Assembly (NCBI GenBank): GCA_030447595.1
Contig: JAUJON010000008.1
Span: 1-59,905, forward strand
Length of the DNA stretch: 59,905 nt
Direction: 5' to 3'
Source of the DNA: Thermosynechococcaceae cyanobacterium YX3bin19
Lineage (GTDB): Bacteria; Cyanobacteriota; Cyanobacteriia; Thermosynechococcales; Thermosynechococcaceae
Part shown: piece after piece, positions 11,631 through 20,157 of the stretch
Numbering within the stretch: the first letter of the stretch is position 1
Layout of the letters: every line of letters begins with the position of its first letter
The notes under the pieces: model-generated
Told to the model about the DNA's origin: nothing
Databases searched by the model: none
What the model saw: only the letters and a program-made list of their open reading frames with translations
Program-made: the position numbers and the translations under genes

Positions 11631-11708
11631 GTCCTTGGAACATCCAGAATGAAATTCCTCTGCTCGACTGCGGCACACTAAGCACAAACAGCTATGAGGA
11701 TTTGACCG

Positions 11709-12068
11709 ATGCCTACTCTTTGGAGAGTAGTGGCTCGCCCAATCCTAGGCTCCGTCCTAGCCACTACGCTGGTAATGACTGGCTCTGCTCGGGCTCAGAC
11801 CGCTGGCGACATAGTGATTATTGGTAGTTCACTAGAGGCACAGGCTGCGTTGCAAGCTTACTGGGAGCAGTTGCTGGAACTTAACGCCGCTAAGAATTCA
11901 GCGCCGGCAGCAGAAGCACAGCCAGCACCTGCTCCTGCTGAAGCACAGCCAGCAGCGGATACTCAGGAAAAGCAAACAGGTATTTCAGACGCAGACTTTG
12001 AGGAAGACTTTGAGGAAGACTTTGAGGAAGACATCCCAGAGGCAGAAAGTGAAGATAACGATTCATAG
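11709..12068 (+). CDS. Small secreted acidic protein, unknown function
   Basis: I do not recognise a family. The 119-residue product starts with a clear signal peptide: a basic start, a hydrophobic core and an AxA-type end at SARAQ near residue 30. The mature part is about 90 residues. It has an Ala/Pro/Glu-rich linker with a near-repeat (AEAQPAPAPAEAQPA) and ends in a very acidic tail with three tandem copies of the unit EEDF/EEDI, encoded by a 12-base direct repeat at about 12000-12030. This suggests a periplasmic or exported, possibly cation-binding peptide. The last point is only inference. Confidence 0.6.
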   Translation: MPTLWRVVARPILGSVLATTLVMTGSARAQTAGDIVIIGSSLEAQAALQAYWEQLLELNAAKNSAPAAEAQPAPAPAEAQPAADTQEKQTGISDADFEEDFEEDFEEDIPEAESEDNDS

Positions 12069-12179
12069 CCTGGGCTTGCCCAGACTTAATATTAATTACC
12101 TTAAGTAGATCGCGTTGGTTGAATCACTCACCGTGGTGTCCGAAGTCGATGGCTAATACCCTCACCATGCTAATGGGCC

Positions 12180-13709
12180 CTACTTGGCAGCAGGCTCTTC
12201 AGGATGTTCATCTAAGGATGCCAGCCAGGGTTCTCCCCATTGTGCTGCCGATTCAGCGGCTTTAGGAGTTGCCTCAGCGCTGATTGAATACCCTGGAGAC
12301 TGAACAAGTTCTAGTTGAACTTGTGGAGGCTGCGCTTCAAGCGGTTGGGCACGGCGACGGCGGGAGGTATTTTCTTCACTTGTGTTTTCCGCTACAACCT
12401 CGTACAGTAATGCCAGTTTATCTTTGTCTTTTCCCCGGCGGAGAATGCGGCCTAAGCGCTGGATATACTCGCGGGTAGAACCCGTACCGGATAGAACAAT
12501 CGCCACGCTGGCTTCCGGGACATCCACACCTTCATTCAGCACCCGGGAGGCAACCAGAGTCTTGTAGGTTCCCTCACGAAAGCAAGTCAAGATGTCGTGG
12601 CGTTCTTTTACGGCTGTTTGGTGGGTAATTGCGGGAATCAAAAAGTCTTGAGAAATCCGGTAGACGGTAGCATTGTCATCCGTGAAGATCAGGGTGCGTT
12701 CTGGGTAGTGCTGCGCCAGTAGATCCGCCAAGATTCGCAGTTTACCCTCCGTGCCAAAAGCGATCGCTCTGGCTTCACGGTGAGCCAACATGGCCCGGCG
12801 TCCGGCCTGGGAACGGGCACTGGCCTGAACAAACCGCTGCCAGCCTTGAAGGCTGCCCAGGAAAATATTGGCAGTTTTCAGGAAGTCATTCCGCACCTGG
12901 ATCAATTCGTCGTAGCGATCGCGCTCCCTGGGGGACAGCTTGACCTTGATTTGGACTGCTTTGTGCTTTGCCAGAGCAGTACCCGACAGTTCCGCGGCAG
13001 CTTTGCGGTAGACCTCAGCCCCAATCAGGACGTTGAGGTCGCTGTGCTTGCCGTCGGCGCGGTCCGGGGTGGCAGTTAACCCTAACCGATAGGGGGCGAT
13101 CGCGTATTCCGCAACCACCCGGTTAAATTCACTGGGTAGGTGATGACACTCATCAAAAATCAACAGGGCGTACTGATTGCCCAGGGTTTCAGCATGAATT
13201 GCAGCGCTGTCATACGTGGCAATCAAGATTGAAGTACGCTCACGGGAACCTCCGCCTAGCAGGCCAATTTCTGCATCGGGAAAGGCCGCAACCAGGTGGG
13301 CATACCACTGGTGCATCAAATCTAGGGTTGGCACCATCACTAAGGTACTCCGCTGGGTGAGCTGCATGGCTAACTGGGCCAGGTAAGTTTTACCCGCGGC
13401 TGTAGGCAGCACGATAACCCCGCAACGTCCAGCCTGGGCCCAAGCTGTTAGGGCCTCCTGCTGATGGACGTAGGGTTCCATCTCCAGGCTGGGGACCAGT
13501 TCAAGCTCTCTGAATGATTGTGCCTGGTCAATTAACTGCGTTCCCGTGTCCTGGAGAACTTTAATGAGATTGCGGTAGTGGATTGCCGGAACGCGAAATC
13601 GCTCTACCCGATCATCCCAAGTAGCATAGTCTAGCCAGTCTTTGCCCCTGGGTGGTGGGTGGAGAATTAGAGTGCCCCGATCAAATTGCAGAGTAGGAGT
13701 ACGAGCCAT
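12180..13709 (-). CDS. DEAD/DEAH-box (SF2, XPB/type III restriction-like) helicase
   Basis: ATP-dependent nucleic-acid helicase or translocase of superfamily 2. The 509 residues contain an HQQEAL Q-like motif, Walker A LPTAAGKT, Walker B/motif II DECHHL, motif III LTATPDR, and the C-terminal motifs LVASRVLNEGVDVPEA (V) and QRLGRILRRG (VI). The DECH box and overall layout match the XPB-like helicases common in cyanobacteria and archaea. No restriction or nuclease domain is seen, and the usual nuclease partner is not next to it. The C-terminal 60 residues are low complexity. The gene is convergent with the secreted protein at 11709. Confidence 0.85.
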   Translation of the reverse strand: MARTPTLQFDRGTLILHPPPRGKDWLDYATWDDRVERFRVPAIHYRNLIKVLQDTGTQLIDQAQSFRELELVPSLEMEPYVHQQEALTAWAQAGRCGVIVLPTAAGKTYLAQLAMQLTQRSTLVMVPTLDLMHQWYAHLVAAFPDAEIGLLGGGSRERTSILIATYDSAAIHAETLGNQYALLIFDECHHLPSEFNRVVAEYAIAPYRLGLTATPDRADGKHSDLNVLIGAEVYRKAAAELSGTALAKHKAVQIKVKLSPRERDRYDELIQVRNDFLKTANIFLGSLQGWQRFVQASARSQAGRRAMLAHREARAIAFGTEGKLRILADLLAQHYPERTLIFTDDNATVYRISQDFLIPAITHQTAVKERHDILTCFREGTYKTLVASRVLNEGVDVPEASVAIVLSGTGSTREYIQRLGRILRRGKDKDKLALLYEVVAENTSEENTSRRRRAQPLEAQPPQVQLELVQSPGYSISAEATPKAAESAAQWGEPWLASLDEHPEEPAAK

Positions 13710-13896
13710 CCGTTCACACTAGCGTACTGCAATGAGTGCATTCTACATTGTGCCGTCAATTCAGCTTGAAAACCTTTACTCACTGGGATAATCAGTATTT
13801 CTTTAAGGACAACCCTCTTGAGATTCAAGTAATAAACTCTGATGAACGCTAAAGATTCTGTGCTAGCCTAATTTATGTCTTACTTAATCTCATCTT

Positions 13897-13967
13897 GCGG
13901 GCGTAGTTTAGTGGTAAAACCTTAGCTCTCCAAGCTAATGATGTCAGTTCGATTCTGATCGCCCGCT
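13897..13967 (+). tRNA. tRNA-Gly (anticodon TCC)
   Basis: Cloverleaf can be drawn by eye. The acceptor stem GCGGGCG pairs with CGCCCGC. The D arm is TAGTTTAGTGGTAAAAC. The anticodon stem is TTAGC/GCTAA with loop TCTCCAA, and the T arm is GTCAG-TTCGATT-CTGAT. The anticodon read at loop positions 3-5 is TCC, hence glycine. CCA is not encoded. Oddity: loop position 33 is C instead of the nearly invariant T; the first two loop bases look swapped relative to the usual CTTCCAA. Confidence 0.88.
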
Positions 13968-14274
13968 TTCAACCCAAAACCCCTGATAGTCAGTATCCTT
14001 GCAGCCAGCAAACAACTGTCCGTTGTCGCTCGCGCTTTTCTGGAATATCTACTGGATGAAGGGAAGCAGATTGCAGAGCAGACAACCTTAGAATTTAGAT
14101 AAAGGATAGCTTGCGCTGTCCACATGTTCAAAATGATAAGAACTTTGCAGCCGAGGAAGATGAACGAATATCTCAGCTCCATCTCCAGGAAGCTATAACC
14201 TCAAGACTCAAACCAGGATACTAGCAGTGTTAATATCTGCCAATAATTATTGAAGCGTAGTCTCCATTTCTAAA
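13968..14274. other. Intergenic stretch with possible gene remnants
   Basis: About 300 bases without a complete gene. On the plus strand two short coding-like tails can be read. One ends SVVARAFLEYLLDEGKQI (about 14000-14070), which resembles the last helix of a LysR-type substrate-binding domain. The second reads ERISQLHLQEAITSRLKPGY before a stop at about 14222. Both lack the rest of a gene. They may be remnants left next to the tRNA, or chance. Confidence 0.3.
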
Positions 14275-15351
14275 ATGACTGAAATATCACCAACTTCCCC
14301 GCTCCCTGAACATGAAATTAATGCTAAAGAGCTTTTGCGATCGCTTCGTCAAAAACAAGGAACCTGGATCGAGTGGGGAAAAGCCTGCCAGCAGTTACAA
14401 AAAGCAGGCTATACTCCCCAAGCAATTTTTGAGGAAACTGGGTTCGAGCCAATTCAGCAAAATCAGATTATCGTAGCAGCCCAAGTCTACAAGAGCCTAG
14501 TAAACGGCAATGCTCCAGCTAATGTGTTAGCTCACTTTCAGCAAAAGGGTAGCGATAGTTTGTACGAGTTACGTGTTTTAGCCCAATCAGAACGGGTTGC
14601 TACGGCAGAGCTACTCCTAACCAAGAACATCGATTCTGAGGGAGCTCGCGAAGTTGTCAGAGCGATTAGGGAGTGTTCCATGGTAAAGCTTCCAAATGAG
14701 TTCTCATCTCATCCAGGAGATGCTGTCGCTTACCAGTGTTGGAAGTCGGCTCGGCAAAAGGCAGATTTTCAAGAACGAGCTCGTCTGATTGCGCGGGGAT
14801 TAAACTTTGTTCACAGCGAAACTGCTCGCCAACAAATTGAGAAACTGCTAACTGACTTTACTGTAGTTAAGACGCGTCCGGCCCCACGAATGCCGGTTTA
14901 CAGGTCGGAAACTGAAGCGGAGTTGCCTCGCATCCTTCCTGTGGTTGGGAAGTTGCCCTTAACTAGGGCAGCTCTCCAGGCAGTTCCCCTGATTGATGAG
15001 GTAGGACCACTGCGGTTGATAAAGTTTTCAGGGGAAGGGGTTTGGGTTGGTGTACCGGGTTGGCAAGTCGTCCTGAATGCAGAAGATCCAGTTGCGATTT
15101 TAAGTGACAGCGAAGCGCTGCCGGTTAGCCTGCCTGGAGAGCCAGATGAGGTACTAGTAGTCATAGACCGTGCCCAGCGGGAATGGCAGGCAGACCACTA
15201 CTTTGTTGTTGAGCTAGCAGGTCAGTTGGAATTTCAGTGGTTTGCAGAAGCCCCAAACCTACCGCTGCTTGGACGCGTTATTTTGGTGATGCGTCCGAAA
15301 AGAATCCTTGACGAGGAAGCCAAGAAGGACCTCTGGCAAATTGATGAGTAG
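14275..15351 (+). CDS. raf1: RuBisCO accumulation factor 1 (Raf1)
   Basis: Assembly chaperone that clamps Rubisco large-subunit dimers and helps build the L8 core in the cytoplasm. The 358 residues show the Raf1 alpha domain (helical, about 15-200; it starts ELLRSLRQKQGTWIEWGKAC and contains GYTPQAIFEETGFEP) followed by a linker and the beta-domain (about 215-355). The beta-domain has LRLIKFSGEGVWVGVPGWQVV and ends in DLWQIDE. Full length for the family. It converges on mcdB, 29 bases away on the opposite strand, inside a group of carboxysome and CO2-uptake genes. Confidence 0.92.
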   Translation: MTEISPTSPLPEHEINAKELLRSLRQKQGTWIEWGKACQQLQKAGYTPQAIFEETGFEPIQQNQIIVAAQVYKSLVNGNAPANVLAHFQQKGSDSLYELRVLAQSERVATAELLLTKNIDSEGAREVVRAIRECSMVKLPNEFSSHPGDAVAYQCWKSARQKADFQERARLIARGLNFVHSETARQQIEKLLTDFTVVKTRPAPRMPVYRSETEAELPRILPVVGKLPLTRAALQAVPLIDEVGPLRLIKFSGEGVWVGVPGWQVVLNAEDPVAILSDSEALPVSLPGEPDEVLVVIDRAQREWQADHYFVVELAGQLEFQWFAEAPNLPLLGRVILVMRPKRILDEEAKKDLWQIDE

Positions 15352-15380
15352 GCTTAAGAGAACCGCTATTTCAATCAAAT

Positions 15381-15983
15381 TCAATCAAACCAGCCAACAT
15401 TTTTCTCAAAAGTTTTACCCGATGGGGAATCTGGCTGAATTGAGTGATAAGGTAATTTCTTCAAGCCCAACTTTTGTGAACTGGTGCCTTTTTTTTCTTG
15501 TTTAGGGGTATTAACTTCTTTTTTAGGGAGATTAACTTCTCGGGTAGTCTTGGAGTTGGCCGCCGAAAGTTGGAGGATCACTTTTTTTGCCTGCTCCAGC
15601 TCTGCTTTGATCTGATGGCTCTGTTCTAGAGCTGCTTGGAGGTTTTGGACCAATATTTTCTGCTCCTGCAAATCTGATTGTAAATTAGCAATTTGTTGCT
15701 GCAGAGAGTTTTCTTTGCCGTACGCCGCTTGCAGTATTTCCTGCAACTCAAGCACCGTTGTTTCCAGCTCGGCTTTAGTAGGACCTGTGCGCCTAGCACG
15801 CAGGGTTACAGCCGGCTCTACTGATGACGGCTCTGTTGTAGTTTCATCAGGCAGCTCCGTCTCCGATAGAGCTGTCTCTGCTTCTAGTTGATCTGGAGCT
15901 GCCTCTTGAATTACTTCGGTTGCTGGATCTGGAGACTCTTGCGCCTCCTCCCGTAGCAATTCCCCTAGACGTTTCTTAGTCAT
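15381..15983 (-). CDS. mcdB: McdB-like carboxysome positioning adaptor
   Basis: Probable adaptor that links carboxysomes to the ATPase McdA and tunes its nucleoid binding. The product (200 residues from the ATG at 15983) is charged, with a long acidic disordered N-terminal half, a coiled coil at about 70-150 (LETTVLELQEILQAAYGKEN, then a heptad-rich stretch) and a basic tail ending VGWFD. A tryptophan at the extreme C-terminus is a known hallmark of McdB proteins. It directly follows a ParA-type gene. A TTG start 12 bases upstream is possible, but a GGAGG lies five bases before the ATG and the ATG overlaps the mcdA stop (TAATG). Identity rests on context and the tail more than on sequence similarity. 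Confidence 0.72.
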   Translation of the reverse strand: MTKKRLGELLREEAQESPDPATEVIQEAAPDQLEAETALSETELPDETTTEPSSVEPAVTLRARRTGPTKAELETTVLELQEILQAAYGKENSLQQQIANLQSDLQEQKILVQNLQAALEQSHQIKAELEQAKKVILQLSAANSKTTREVNLPKKEVNTPKQEKKGTSSQKLGLKKLPYHSIQPDSPSGKTFEKNVGWFD

Positions 15984-16624
15984 TAGTTCCTCCAATCCTG
16001 CTGTATTTCATCTATCACTTGGCGGTAGTCCGCCTCAGCCTCCCGTCCATTCTTCCCCCGCCACTGAGTAATTGGCAAACCCTCCAGGGCAGCCCGTTCG
16101 TGAGCTTTGTATGAACGCACAAATGCCCTACAGGCAGGAATTCCCAGTTCCATAAGAGTTTTTTGAGCCTCCCGTGCTTCCCCCAAACAACGCTGGTCCA
16201 CCCGCGTCAGCAGTACTCGATGGGCTACCCCTGTTGGGATGACAGCTTTTTTAACTGTCTCAATCAAAACAGCAAGATCCATAGGAGCTGGCGGGGTTGG
16301 CAAGACCAGGTAATCAGCGATCGTCACTACTGTTGCCAATACTCTAGAGCCTAGCGCTGGCGGTGTATCTACCACAACTAAATCGTAGCCTGTAATTTTC
16401 TGTAATCTACCTAAAAGTCCTGGATCTGTCTCCTGGGCTAAGTCAAAGCCCATGCCTTTCGCACTCCGCTTAGTCCACCAAGAAAGACTGCCTTGACTAT
16501 CTGCATCTACGGCTAGAACTTTGTATTTCTCTGAAAAGATACACGATAGTGCCATAACTGTTGTGGTTTTCCCAACTCCACCTTTTCCATTAACCACAAC
16601 AATTACTTTAGGGGGCAATGCCAT
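15983..16624 (-). CDS. mcdA: ParA-family ATPase, McdA-like carboxysome positioning protein
   Basis: Deviant Walker ATPase that forms dynamic gradients on the nucleoid to space carboxysomes. Of 213 residues the start VIVVVNGKGGVGKTTTVMAL is a complete deviant Walker A box with the signature lysine. Walker A' DADSQGSLSWW and Walker B YDLVVVDTPP follow. This KGGVGKTT form corresponds to the McdA type that keeps the signature lysine, unlike the Synechococcus elongatus type that lacks it. No helix-turn-helix extension, so not a plasmid ParA of the long class. Translationally coupled to mcdB. A plain chromosome or plasmid ParA is the alternative, but the carboxysome genes on both sides favour McdA. 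Confidence 0.78.
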   Translation of the reverse strand: MALPPKVIVVVNGKGGVGKTTTVMALSCIFSEKYKVLAVDADSQGSLSWWTKRSAKGMGFDLAQETDPGLLGRLQKITGYDLVVVDTPPALGSRVLATVVTIADYLVLPTPPAPMDLAVLIETVKKAVIPTGVAHRVLLTRVDQRCLGEAREAQKTLMELGIPACRAFVRSYKAHERAALEGLPITQWRGKNGREAEADYRQVIDEIQQDWRN

Positions 16625-16858
16625 CTAAAATTTTCCTTTTCAGAGAATTCTGGATTTTCAGACGCGTGCTCCCAGATGTCTAGAACACGGTAACCAGCAG
16701 AGACTAACTTCTGCTATTGATTATTCTATTATTCCTCTCCAGTACGTTATGCCAATACTCTCCATCCTCAATAATTATTTCACAGAAAATTTCCTCTATC
16801 AGGGTGGCAGTTGGCAAGCTCTTGGGCCTGCGGTTTAGATTCGGAATTGTTCAGACAG

Positions 16859-17158
16859 CTACACTCGATAGTGGAGTGGTAAAACAGTCTCGACGTTTCT
16901 GTCCAGACGTGCAATGACATGGGAAGAGAGAAACAGGGTCTTCTCTTTCGAACTTGCAACTTTCTGGGCTGCGTCAACTCCAGCTGCAACTGATACTTCC
17001 ACATCAGAAATATTGCCTCGGACAATAATGGTATAGCGAGCACCGCTTACTTTTTCATAACCAACCAGCGTTACACCAGCGGCTTTACACATTACATCTG
17101 CCACCGATAGCGCTGGAGGCAGCCCTAATACTTCAACCATACCAACTGCTGCTGTCAT
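16859..17158 (-). CDS. ccmK: Carboxysome shell hexamer protein, CcmK paralogue (CcmK5/6-like)
   Basis: BMC-domain protein forming hexameric tiles of the carboxysome shell, whose central pore passes small metabolites. The 99 residues read AVGMVEVLGLPPALSVADVM, then the family segment KAAGVTLVGYEKVSGARYT, RGNISDVEVSVAAGVDAA, and a C-terminal SSHVIARLDRNVETVLPLHY. The EVLG and YEKVSGARYT variants and the serine/lysine insertion before SSHVIA differ from CcmK1/K2 and from CcmK3/K4, and look like the rarer K5/K6-type paralogues. SD-like GGGAG precedes the ATG. Upstream of mcdA on the same strand, 234 bases apart. Confidence 0.85.
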   Translation of the reverse strand: MTAAVGMVEVLGLPPALSVADVMCKAAGVTLVGYEKVSGARYTIIVRGNISDVEVSVAAGVDAAQKVASSKEKTLFLSSHVIARLDRNVETVLPLHYRV

Positions 17159-17384
17159 CGTTAATCTCCCGAATCAATCGAATACATGAAAGTAATCGTA
17201 CGGCTTCTTGCCAGCTTAGAGGGGAATGGCGATCTTGAAAAATTAAGAGTGAGCTGAGAACAGATTTTGAAGATTGAGCCGTTAAAATCTCCCTTCTTTG
17301 GACAAAGTTACCGAATGAGGTATAGCGCTACTACTCTAAAACTTGTGAATCGGGTAATCTGGTAGGGACTATTCAAAGGAGCCG

Positions 17385-18519
17385 CTAACCCACTTGAACA
17401 TCCTGTAAGCGAGAGTTGAGGAAGCGATCCATCCAAGTTTCAAAATAAGATTGATTTGCTTGCTGTTGATCCGGGTCAGTTGTGTCTGGGGGATAGGGTG
17501 CTAAACCTAAAATTGCAGCCGTGGTGACACAATACATCGATTTTTGAAAGCTTTGGCAGATTTTTACCCTTAAGTCATCTTCTCCTCGGAGGCTGTGGCG
17601 ATAGACATTGTGCAAATATTCCGGTAAAAAGTGGCGCATATCCTGCATTAGCAAGGTGGGTGGGATTCCGGCACCGCCAATTGGCAAGGGATCAGCGTAA
17701 AGCGCTCCATAGTTAAACCGGCTGAGGTCCGGGGAAATTTGATTGGCTTGAGCATTGTACGAAACCGTACCCGGGAAGGGGGTTCCGCGAAAGAAAACAG
17801 CTTCAACGTAGGGTACTGCCGTATCTGGCAGGAACGTCAACCCTACAGATTCAGGAATGATTTCATAGACCTGATCTCGAATAGTAACCGCGTAGGTAAT
17901 CGGCAGGTTTGCTGCGGCGACCAACCCAGCCTGAATGTGCTCGACCACCTGGGGAATGGATTGAATCTTTCCCTGCTCGTAATGGTCTGACAGGGTGAGA
18001 AACATTTCACTCATCACTCGCCAGAACTGGCCGAGGGCACTGTAGTAAGTGAATTGTCGCACTTGTTCTGGCAAAAAATCTGGAAATAGCTGGTTGAGCC
18101 CACTCATTAACCAATTGCCCTTCACTTTGGCTTGAATTACTGATTGCGATCGCTCCTTAAATTCCGGAGAATCCAAGTAAGCATCCAGACCGCCACCCCC
18201 ATGCCAAAACATAGCCTTCATGCAGTACTCGGCGTACTCAAAATTAATCCGGTCATGCCACCAGTGGCGCAGCAACTTCGCGAAGGAAATTTCTCCCATT
18301 GAAGTATTTGAAGAAAGGAAATAGCACCAAGAATTGATGTTCAGCAATGTAGAGAAGATTGTTGTAGTAAGCCTCTAGAACTACCCCATAGCTTTTGAGG
18401 ATACCTACCACCTCCAGCACGTTTTCTGGACGATCCGGCAGCAGAGCCCCACCAGTTTTCAATTGCTCAATGTAGGTGGTTAAGGGATGAGTTGAGGATT
18501 TAACGGTTGTGTTGATCAT
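17385..18519 (-). CDS. CO2 hydration protein ChpX/ChpY (CupA/CupB), one frameshift
   Basis: Peripheral subunit of the CO2-uptake NDH-1 complex (NDH-1MS type). It carries the zinc-dependent site that turns CO2 into bicarbonate on the cytoplasmic face of the thylakoid. The N-terminal part (18519 to about 18300) reads HPLTTYIEQLKTGGALLPD and AEHQFLVLFPFFKYFNG. The frame then shifts, and the rest continues EISFAKLLRHWWHDRINFEY, CMKAMFWHGGGGLDAYLDSP and so on to the natural end. Total about 377 residues. It starts 11 bases after ndhD, so it is in one operon with ndhF and ndhD. No cupS gene follows, which leans towards the constitutive ChpX/CupB type, but I cannot decide this from sequence. The frameshift is probably a base error. 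Confidence 0.86.
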
Positions 18520-18530
18520 TGCTGCTACTC

Positions 18531-20145
18531 CTAGGGCAAAGTTACGGACAGATCCGCGGGAGGGAAGTCTCCCTTCAGGTGCGCTATGATAGGCCCTGCC
18601 GTTGTAGTAACTCCCACAGGGCTATCCCCGTCAGAAGGGTTTGCTACAGCAGAAAGGTGAGCTACTGTTGAACTGTTAATTAAGGCAGTGGTTGTGGTCT
18701 CGGTCCAACGCGTTATCCAACTAGGCTGTAACCCCAAGACAACGATTAAGACAGCTAAAGGATCGCTGGAGTTCGCTCAACCCATTGTACAGGTGGCAAA
18801 TTCACATCCCCCAAGAACTGGTGGGTTCCCTGGCTAGGAACGGCAAGGCGTCCGAAAAACGTGTTGTTAACTAAGATCAGAAAGTAAACCGAGGTCAAGC
18901 CAGTGCCGACCATACACAGTAAGGTTTGAGTTGGAAACACCGGGAAACTACCCGGAAGACTAAAAATTCAGAAATAAAACCGACCATACCGGGGATACCG
19001 GCGCTCGCCATGACTCCCAGGACCATCAAACTACCAATCAGGGGTAGACCGCGCTCGGTGTTCAAGAGACCACGCAAAAACGTTTAAGTCACGGCTACCC
19101 GTTTTTTTGTAGACAAGGCCTACTAGCAGAAAGAGAAGTGCCGAGATCAAACCGTGGCTGATCATCTGAAAGACAGTTCCCAAAATACTTAAGGGAGTTG
19201 CAGCCGCGCAAGCTAACAGGACATAGCCCATGTGGGCAATCGAGCTATAAGCCACCATTTGTTTCATGTCTTTTTGGGCGATTCGCCAAAAGCTCCGTAA
19301 AGCACGCTCACTACTGCCCAAGAAGCCAACCAGGGAGCCCAGATCGCCCACGCTTCTGGAAACAAGCCTAAACCAAACCGCAGTAGACCGTAAGTCCCCA
19401 ACTTCAGCAACACACCTGCTAGCAAAACAGAAACGGGTGTTGAGGCCTCGACGTGGGCATCGGGTAACCAGGTATGAAAGGGGACCAAAGGAATTTTGAT
19501 GCCAAATCCGACTAAAAGTGCGCCTAGGAGCAGGAATTGCTGTCCCAAAGGCAAAGCTTGCGTCAGTAGGGGCTCATAGTTAAAGCTGGAAGAACCACTG
19601 AGGGCAGTCAGACCTAGAAATGCAGCCAGAATTAGGATGCCAGAAACAGCAGTATAGATCAGAAACTTGGTTGCTGCGTAGCCCCGACGAGGACCACCCC
19701 AAATGGCAATCAACAAATAAAGGGGTATCAGTTCTAGTTCATAGAACAGGAAAAACAATAGTAGATTTTGAGCTAAAAAGGCACCGGCAACCCCGGTATT
19801 GATGAGCAGGATCAAGATGTAATAAAGCCGAGGCCGGTGGATAGACCGATCACTACTATAAATAGCAATCCAGGTTAGCAGGCTGTTGATTGCGACTAAA
19901 GGTAAAGAGAGACCGTCCAGGCTGAGTTTATAGCTCAAGCCTAAAGGTTCAATCCAAGCCAGATCCTCCTGAAACTGTGGTCCTACAATGCCAGCATTAA
20001 ATTGACTTGCCAGGAGTACTGTCCAGCCCAGTGTAATACCCGCTAAAACTAAAGCTAAAAGTCGTGAACGGTTGGGGGCTAGAGCAGGCCACAACCCAAT
20101 CGCAACTGCACCTAAAACTGGGATCCAGATCAAAGCACTAAGCAT
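18531..20145 (-). CDS. ndhD: NADH dehydrogenase-like subunit NdhD (NdhD3/D4 type), several frameshifts
   Basis: Membrane-arm antiporter-like subunit of the CO2-uptake NDH-1 complex. From 20145 to about 19270 the frame is open (LIWIPVLGAVAIGLWPALAP, the proton-channel helices, HTWLPDAHVEASTPVSVLLA). It then continues in other frames: RIAQKDMKQMVAYSSIAHMG (about 19290-19230), ISHGLISALLFLLVGLVYKK, LNTERGLPLIGSLMVLGVMA (about 19060), LTSVYFLILVNNTFFGRL (about 18880) and AVLIVVLGLQP (about 18740). About four single-base shifts near 19270, 19075, 18945 and 18755 restore one protein of about 535 residues, the family length. Conservation is undamaged on each side of the shifts, so sequencing error is more likely than loss. 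ndhF ends 12 bases upstream. Confidence 0.85.
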
Positions 20146-20157
20146 CGTTTGTCTCCC

